Origin: an uncultured Candidatus Saccharibacteria bacterium | GTDB lineage: Bacteria; Patescibacteriota; Saccharimonadia; Saccharimonadales; Saccharimonadaceae | Direction: 5' to 3' | DNA length: 28,007 nucleotides | NCBI GenBank assembly: GCA_938042065.1 | Contig: CALISG010000029.1 | Location: 1 to 28,007, forward strand | Shown: in pieces, positions 22,765 to 28,007 of the stretch | How positions within the stretch are numbered: the stretch's first letter is position 1 | Layout of the letters: every line of letters begins with the position of its first letter | Position numbers and translations under genes: made by a program | Notes under the pieces: model-generated | The model's database searches: none | The model's input: the letters and a program-made list of their open reading frames with translations, nothing else | What the model was told of the DNA's origin: nothing

Positions 22765-25691
22765 TCATCACCTCCCGATTCCATTATTTGCTCCATAACA
22801 TCGGAAAGATCAAGTTCTGCAATTGCAGGATGCCAGCACTTATAAAAATTAGGCTTTATGATAAAAAATGAGTTATCAGAAAAGTGAATGACATCTCTAA
22901 TTTGATGAAACGTATCGTTGTGAGAAAACACACAAAACCTTGATAATAGTACTTTATCATCATCAATACTTTCAACTAAATCAATCGTGGTATCAGATTT
23001 TCCACCTAAAACTGCCAGCTCAAATATAGAAAATCTATTTAATACATTTGGATACAATTTAATTGCAATATGCTTTTCTACATGTTTATAGATAGCAGTA
23101 AATTGTTTTTTAAAACATTCACTATAGTCAACTAATTCCTCAGCAGATACCTTTCTGTAAATACTCTCAATGTCTATATTCGTTAGTTCCGGTATCTGGA
23201 TTTTTATTGCATAGTCAATAAATTTATTATCTTTCAATCCAAACTCCTGCAATACTAAATTATCTAGGTTTTCGATTTCAGAATCTAAATCTGACAAACA
23301 AAGAAAATCATCTTTCTTTTTTTCACTCTGAATGTACTCTGTTTTATTTGCAATATCTTCAGAAAAAATATAAGGAAATTCTAATACTTCCCCCATAAAT
23401 CTCTGCTCTCGTTCTATTCCTATTGAAGTTCCAAGCATTAGATTCAAATAAGCATAAAATGAGGAGTTTAGCAAACCTACCAAGTTCATAAAGAATGGTC
23501 TTTGCTCCTCGCTTCCTTTAATAATATACATGGTCTTTTTACAAATAAATGTTTCATCACTAAAAGCTGCTCGTAATTTATAATTATTGCAGTTCACGCC
23601 AGTTGGAGTTAATACATAAGGAGGGGAAAACAACACTTTTTCTCTAGGACGATGTACTTTCGTTTTCGAAAACAAAGTAGTTTTATTTGAATTCACAAAA
23701 AAGTGATCTACTCCTTTTTTCGAATCAAGAAGCCTTTTGTTTAGTAAATGAGAAGCGTCTTGCTTATCACCATCTTGGTACTCTACTCCTGCCCCCATAA
23801 TAATAGGAGGTTCTTGTTTTTCGATTGCATCGGAAATTGTACAAAAACAATTTTTAAGTTTCATCACCAAAGTTAAATCAGCTGAAAAACCGTATACAAT
23901 AGTTTTCCAAGCCCAATCAAATCTTATCAGCATATTCTGTGCTACATACTTTATATCATTTTTTTCAATAACAATAACATTAAATAGTTTGAAGAAAATA
24001 TTTGGTTTTATAGATGTATAATTTATAATATTGTCTAAGTTATTTTCTTCTGAGTAACTAAAAGAAATTATTACTGCTGGTGCATCGGCATTTTCAAAAA
24101 CTAATTTTCTTACTGAAGACATTTCAATTATGCTATGAATTTTAGTTTTATTTAACAAAAAGTTTCTGAATCTTTTTGAAGGTTTCTTTTGGTTATACAA
24201 TAATTTAGAATGTAAAATAAAACAACAAACAGTATGTTCTTTACAAAAATCTTTAGCTCTGAAAACAAAACTTCTACAAATCTCATTATTTTGTTGTTTA
24301 TCAAAGTATCCATTCTTTTTACAGTATTCTAAATGAAGACCTGTTTTTACATTGCCCCAAGGTGGATTACCAATAACAAAATCAAAGTTGATGTGACTTA
24401 ACCTTCTAAGTTTCTCTTCATCAAAAAAATCACTAACAAATAAATTTTTTTCTTTTAAATTCGGTAAAGTAAAAGTTGATAATGATTTTGGATCTTTGTA
24501 GTCTAAAACAGTTAAATAAAGAGAGAATATTGTAACATCAATCGCTTCCTCATTAATATCTATTCCATAGATATTATCGGTTAAAAGAGATTTAAGCAAA
24601 TTATCATCGTTACAATACATTTTTCCATTTAGGTTTTCTTCTACCATACATCGGTAACTATCAACTAAAAATACTCCTGAACCACATGCAGGATCTAATA
24701 TGGTATATTCATTATGTTTTTTTAAGAAACCTAAAGTAGTTTTATCCAAAATGTATTCTACAAGATAATTTGGAGTATAAAATGCATTATCTTTTGCTCT
24801 TACTTCTCGTCCAAGCAATATTTCATAAATATTACTTATCAGCTCTACCGGAATAATATTAAAATCATACAGTGCAAATAGTGACAATTGACCATCATTC
24901 ATTGAAATTGTTCCAGATAAAAAATCTGCAAGCATATTAAATACATCTTGTGTTAATTCAGGGCATTCAATTTCATTACCTAAATCAAAAAGATTTCCAT
25001 TAAATTTTGATTTTAGATATTTAAATAGATTGTATATTGAACTTTTGTCCCTTAAGCATTTCAGAAGTTCTTTCTTTGAGTGCTCAATATCACCAGAAAA
25101 ATTTTCATAAGCAAGGTTAACCCCTCGATCTATCAAAAACCTTATAAAAATGAGTCTCAACACTAATTTTGTAGCAAATTCTATATGATAGTTGTTTTTT
25201 AACTCTTCCGTCAAATAAGTAATATTAGCTAACAAATAATTATTTAATTTATTGTTTGAAAATCCTTTTGAGAACTTTTCCCAGAAAATAGGGTTTGTTA
25301 TTTCTAAATAGGAAAATTCCGTTGCAACAGAACATGTGTCTAACGGGATTTCCGTTGCCATCTCAAGAAAATAGGATGTTAAGTTCAAAGACAATCCATT
25401 GTAAATTTTAACTGCTTGATCATCGCAAAGCATAGCAACAGGAATTTGAGCATTCCAAACTTGTTTACTGATAGTTTTAAAGGAAACTTCATCAAAAAGC
25501 TTGTCAAAAAAAAGAATGAATGGGTTTCTGTCTATAAAGTAAATTGCATACGGTTTTATCTCATGAACAATTTTAGATATATGATTATTATAGTCAGAAT
25601 CATTAAATTCACTATAATAAATTAGGTTTTTCGAATTTTTATAACCAAGTCTTTTAATAACGGTTTCTATTGGTAATTCATAGCCTTTCAT
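22761..25691 (-). CDS. Eco57I-like N6-adenine DNA methyltransferase
   Basis: This 976-residue protein should methylate adenine using S-adenosylmethionine. Motif I is DPACGSGVF (333-341) and motif IV is NPPW (442-445), with GREVRAKDNAFYTPNYLVEYI just before motif I, as in Eco57I-type and type IIG enzymes. The C-terminal third looks like a TaqI-type specificity domain (around HRPREKVLFSPPYV and LLNSSFYAYL). The first ~110 residues occupy the place of the type IIG nuclease domain (VWNAQIPVAMLC, KIYNGLSLN), but PFILFFDKL stands where an ExK motif would be, so that domain looks dead. Its start overlaps the ATPase/XRE gene by 14 nt and its stop overlaps the nuclease gene. PglX of BREX is a distant alternative, but no other BREX gene is here. 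Confidence 0.88.
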   Translation of the reverse strand: MKGYELPIETVIKRLGYKNSKNLIYYSEFNDSDYNNHISKIVHEIKPYAIYFIDRNPFILFFDKLFDEVSFKTISKQVWNAQIPVAMLCDDQAVKIYNGLSLNLTSYFLEMATEIPLDTCSVATEFSYLEITNPIFWEKFSKGFSNNKLNNYLLANITYLTEELKNNYHIEFATKLVLRLIFIRFLIDRGVNLAYENFSGDIEHSKKELLKCLRDKSSIYNLFKYLKSKFNGNLFDLGNEIECPELTQDVFNMLADFLSGTISMNDGQLSLFALYDFNIIPVELISNIYEILLGREVRAKDNAFYTPNYLVEYILDKTTLGFLKKHNEYTILDPACGSGVFLVDSYRCMVEENLNGKMYCNDDNLLKSLLTDNIYGIDINEEAIDVTIFSLYLTVLDYKDPKSLSTFTLPNLKEKNLFVSDFFDEEKLRRLSHINFDFVIGNPPWGNVKTGLHLEYCKKNGYFDKQQNNEICRSFVFRAKDFCKEHTVCCFILHSKLLYNQKKPSKRFRNFLLNKTKIHSIIEMSSVRKLVFENADAPAVIISFSYSEENNLDNIINYTSIKPNIFFKLFNVIVIEKNDIKYVAQNMLIRFDWAWKTIVYGFSADLTLVMKLKNCFCTISDAIEKQEPPIIMGAGVEYQDGDKQDASHLLNKRLLDSKKGVDHFFVNSNKTTLFSKTKVHRPREKVLFSPPYVLTPTGVNCNNYKLRAAFSDETFICKKTMYIIKGSEEQRPFFMNLVGLLNSSFYAYLNLMLGTSIGIEREQRFMGEVLEFPYIFSEDIANKTEYIQSEKKKDDFLCLSDLDSEIENLDNLVLQEFGLKDNKFIDYAIKIQIPELTNIDIESIYRKVSAEELVDYSECFKKQFTAIYKHVEKHIAIKLYPNVLNRFSIFELAVLGGKSDTTIDLVESIDDDKVLLSRFCVFSHNDTFHQIRDVIHFSDNSFFIIKPNFYKCWHPAIAELDLSDVMEQIMESGGDE

Positions 25692-27276
25692 TTTTAAACA
25701 TCCCTCTTTTCTTTTTCTCTAGTTTTTCAATAAATAGTAAGTATGGTTCTATCTCCAAAGCATCTGCTATTTTTTGTACATTATCCAAGGCTATGCTTCT
25801 TTTTATATTGATATTTTGACTGAACTCTGGCTGTAATCTTTTTACGACATCTCTAAAGAAATATTCATCATCTTGACCCTCAACCAATAATACCTTGTTT
25901 AAGAATAATACCCGCGCCGCCTGCGTATTATTTAGTATTTTTATAAGCCCCTTCTGGTATTCTGTTATTTCAGGCACATACATTACAGAATTACGTTCTT
26001 CATTTAGTGAAAATCGTTTTATGTATTTTATCGTGTCGTCGCTTATGAAGCCCTCGGAATGTGTTACAAGAATGCACTGAATTTTTTGTTCTTTTGCTAA
26101 ATTTTCAAGTATTTTTAGATATTTAGATTGGAACTGATAGTGTAAATGAATCTCTGGCTCGTCAATTACAATAAGACCACCTTTTACATCATCTCGACCA
26201 TACGCCTCAAAGATTAAGTGTATAATCGATTTTTGTCCAGCGCTAAGACTATTAATATCGCCTATATATCGGTCATTTTTTGTATCGTGAAACATAAATT
26301 CATATGACCATCTTCGTATATTTACTGGTTTTACAGAGAGTTGTAAATTTAATATTCTAAGCTTTTCGTTTATCTTTTTGATTATTGAAGAACCATTGAT
26401 TATAGATGTGGCATCATTAATATTTTTACCCTCTTTTACTAGTTTAAAGTGATCTTCACCGAGCTTTAATTTTATGAAATCAAAGATAGCAGGCATGCCT
26501 GAGGAGTGCTCGTTAATACTATGGGGGATTAGACGATTTTTTGCGTTCTGAAGTGTGTCGCCCGAAGAACCATCGCCATTGTATAGGTGTATTTGAGAGT
26601 TATAATTACTGTAGTCACGGAAAGCTGATAGTATAGAAAAAGTACTTCCAAGAGGTGTTATGTGGTCGGTATTATCTTCATTATATACTGTTATAGCCTC
26701 GTTAATTGCGTGGTAATATTCTAGATAGAATTTTATATAACCCGGCACTGAATCATTATAATAGCTCTTATATGTATTATCTTCATCGTATTTGGCTTGT
26801 TTAAATATAATATCTATCTCTATATCCATATCACTATCTAGCGCAAAAAACTCAGGCATTGGTATAAATGAGTAATCGTCAAGAGTCCTTTTTATACGGC
26901 TATAGTTACCTACAATATGATCTATATTAGCCCTATCAATACTATCAAGCTTAATTGACACTCTTACTCTCTGCTGTTCTTCTTCTGAACTCCAATTAGG
27001 TTGGAGTCTAAGACCTAATTTTCTATTGGAGTAATTATCATCAATTTGAAGCATGTTCTTTCTATCTGTGTAATATGAGCGATGACTGCTGTATCTATTA
27101 AATAAAGCTCTCGTAAATATAAAATTCATAGCTTCTAAAACCGTTGACTTGCCAGATCCGTTTTCGCCAATAATAATGTTAAGGTCTGGGTCAAATTCAA
27201 TCTTAAAAGCGCTGTTAATGTCTTCCTCATATTTGAAGCTTAGGATATTCGATAATTGTAAATAATTAACTCTCAT
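25678..27276 (-). CDS. OLD-like ATPase with truncated TOPRIM fused to an XRE C-terminal half
   Basis: Residues 1-460 form an ABC/SMC-type ATPase of the OLD group: Walker A GENGSGKST (37-45), signature LSAGQ (344-348), Walker B GGLIVIDEPEIHLH (366-379) and switch His in VTHSE (404-408). A TOPRIM domain begins at 461 (KVLLVEGQDDEYFF, with the first Glu) but is cut off before its DxD motif. Residues 492-520 (KRSIALDNVQKIADALEIEP, then YLLFIEKLEKK) match the C-terminal half of an XRE helix-turn-helix regulator, of the kind that precedes type II methyltransferase genes as controller protein. A deletion joining two genes near 25806 is the simplest explanation. The TOPRIM nuclease and the DNA-binding helix are probably both non-functional; the ATPase may still work. 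The start follows a TATAAT by 9 nt. Confidence 0.82.
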   Translation of the reverse strand: MRVNYLQLSNILSFKYEEDINSAFKIEFDPDLNIIIGENGSGKSTVLEAMNFIFTRALFNRYSSHRSYYTDRKNMLQIDDNYSNRKLGLRLQPNWSSEEEQQRVRVSIKLDSIDRANIDHIVGNYSRIKRTLDDYSFIPMPEFFALDSDMDIEIDIIFKQAKYDEDNTYKSYYNDSVPGYIKFYLEYYHAINEAITVYNEDNTDHITPLGSTFSILSAFRDYSNYNSQIHLYNGDGSSGDTLQNAKNRLIPHSINEHSSGMPAIFDFIKLKLGEDHFKLVKEGKNINDATSIINGSSIIKKINEKLRILNLQLSVKPVNIRRWSYEFMFHDTKNDRYIGDINSLSAGQKSIIHLIFEAYGRDDVKGGLIVIDEPEIHLHYQFQSKYLKILENLAKEQKIQCILVTHSEGFISDDTIKYIKRFSLNEERNSVMYVPEITEYQKGLIKILNNTQAARVLFLNKVLLVEGQDDEYFFRDVVKRLQPEFSQNINIKRSIALDNVQKIADALEIEPYLLFIEKLEKKKRGMFKNERL

Positions 27277-27285
27277 ATGCTAATT

Positions 27286-27291
27286 ATTATA
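27286..27291 (-). promoter_or_regulatory. -10 box of the ATPase/restriction operon
   Basis: A perfect minus-strand TATAAT lies 9 nt before ATG 27276 without a Shine-Dalgarno. No good -35 is seen. It is the only promoter that I can find for the three-gene operon. Confidence 0.5.
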
Positions 27292-27317
27292 CACTTACTA
27301 GCCCTGCTTTGGGTTAG

Positions 27318-27349
27318 GGGCTATAAAATATAGCCCTTTCGAGCTATAT
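27318..27349. terminator. Overlapping hairpins, possible terminator of the ABC gene
   Basis: GGGCTAT/ATAGCCC (27318-27336) and ATATAGC/GCTATAT (27328-27349) are perfect 7-bp inverted repeats sharing one arm, so they exclude each other. On the minus strand the second is followed by TTTTAT and could end the ABC transcript. Confidence 0.45.
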
Positions 27350-27384
27350 TAAAATTAAAAACGTGTATTTTTTGGAAGCTATTT

Positions 27385-28007
27385 TTACGCTTTCAGTTTC
27401 TTATTCTTCAATTTCAACACCACATCCGCCTCTTTGGCCAGCTGTTTGCTGTGAGTGACGACGATGACGCATTTGTCGTTTTCGTGGGCGACCCGACGCA
27501 GGATGTCAATGATATCAGCGGCGGTGGTTTCGTCCAGGTTGCCGGTCGGCTCGTCCGCCAAGATAATCGGTGCATGCGAGACGAGGGCTCGGCCGATCGC
27601 CACGCGCTGCTGCTGACCGCCGGAAAGTTTCATGACATTGCGGTGAATGTGATCGTCGTCCAGACCCATGGTGTGCAAGGTTTCGTTGGTAGCCTTGGAA
27701 TTAACCAATTTCAAGTTTTCCAGCGGCGTCAGATAATCGATCAGGTTATAATTCTGAAACACCAGCGAGATATTGTGTTTGCGATGATGCGAGTAACCCT
27801 GCTCGGCGATATCTTCACCGTCGAATAAAATCTGCCCGCCGGTCGGCGTGTCCAGCCCGGCTAGTAGCCCGAGCAGTGTCGATTTACCAGCACCAGAACT
27901 ACCGACGATAGCGTAGAACTTACCCTTTTCAAATTGATAATTGATGCCGTTCAGCACATTGCTAGTGCCGTCAGCGTATGAATAGATGATGTCGCGTAAC
28001 GTAAGTA
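27385..28007 (-). CDS. ABC transporter ATP-binding protein (MacB/LolD type), partial
   Basis: This is the ATPase subunit of an ABC exporter that works with a FtsX-like membrane protein. Residues seen include Walker A GSSGAGKST, the Q-loop in VFQNYNLIDYLTPLENL, the signature LSGGQQQR, Walker B IILADEP followed by TGNLD, and the switch His in VVTHS, all normal for the LolD/MacB/BceA group. The frame stays open through the right edge (LTLRDIIYSYADGTSNVLNG), so the gene starts beyond the window; the GTG at 27957 is internal. The permease should lie upstream of it, outside the window. GC content and codon use return to the housekeeping level here. Confidence 0.94.
   Translation of the reverse strand, partial: LTLRDIIYSYADGTSNVLNGINYQFEKGKFYAIVGSSGAGKSTLLGLLAGLDTPTGGQILFDGEDIAEQGYSHHRKHNISLVFQNYNLIDYLTPLENLKLVNSKATNETLHTMGLDDDHIHRNVMKLSGGQQQRVAIGRALVSHAPIILADEPTGNLDETTAADIIDILRRVAHENDKCVIVVTHSKQLAKEADVVLKLKNKKLKA

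Noticed and set aside
22761..25691. PglX of a BREX system
   Set aside because: No BREX partner genes are present, and the length and the neighbouring small nuclease fit a type II system better.

Overview
The window reads like a small-genome member of the Candidate Phyla Radiation (Patescibacteria), most likely Candidatus Saccharibacteria (TM7). This is inferred from gene style and content, not from a marker gene. It uses the standard bacterial code, with TGA as a stop. There is no rRNA, tRNA, CRISPR array or insertion sequence that I can see.

Layout. (1) 0.1-6.3 kb, minus strand: the GTPase Der, a small two-helix membrane protein, an RsuA/RluB-type pseudouridine synthase, a response regulator with a ~380-residue Pro/Ala-rich tail and no output domain, and its membrane histidine kinase. 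The last three form a probable operon (kinase, regulator, synthase). (2) 6.5-8.2 kb, plus strand: the membrane metalloprotease HtpX and an alpha/beta hydrolase. (3) 8.2-17.9 kb, minus strand: a complete surface-polysaccharide locus. It runs Wzz-like chain-length protein, initiating phosphoglycosyl transferase, GT4, EpsG/Wzy-like polymerase, double-domain GT2, polysaccharide pyruvyl transferase, Wzx-type flippase and VanZ-like protein, then an LCP ligase with its own promoter. The logic is priming, assembly, pyruvylation, flipping, polymerisation and attachment to the wall. A secreted LysM protein is divergently transcribed. (4) 18.8-21.9 kb: a decaying accessory patch. It holds a frameshifted Asp/Glu racemase behind an attenuator-like leader, a frameshifted membrane protein, an orphan short prephenate dehydrogenase-like protein, a GC-rich glycine-rich small gene with actinobacterium-like codon use, and a third probably frameshifted small gene. 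(5) 22.0-27.3 kb, minus strand, very AT-rich: a three-gene overlapping defence-type operon. It consists of an OLD-like ATPase whose TOPRIM domain is cut short and joined to the C-terminal half of an XRE (controller-protein-like) regulator, an Eco57I-like adenine methyltransferase, and a separate PD-(D/E)XK nuclease. (6) From 27.4 kb: the ATP-binding subunit of a MacB/LolD-type exporter, cut by the window edge.

Two themes cross the window. Genes fall into two initiation classes. One group (der, htpX, the LCP gene, the ATPase, others) has TATAAT-like boxes only 6-11 nt from the ATG and no Shine-Dalgarno, which suggests leaderless transcripts. The other group (wzz, LysM, tyrA-like, racemase, the GC-rich gene) has longer leaders and strong Shine-Dalgarno sites. 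The most notable single observation is the ATPase/XRE-tail graft at the head of the restriction-modification operon, which looks like a deletion joining two defence modules.
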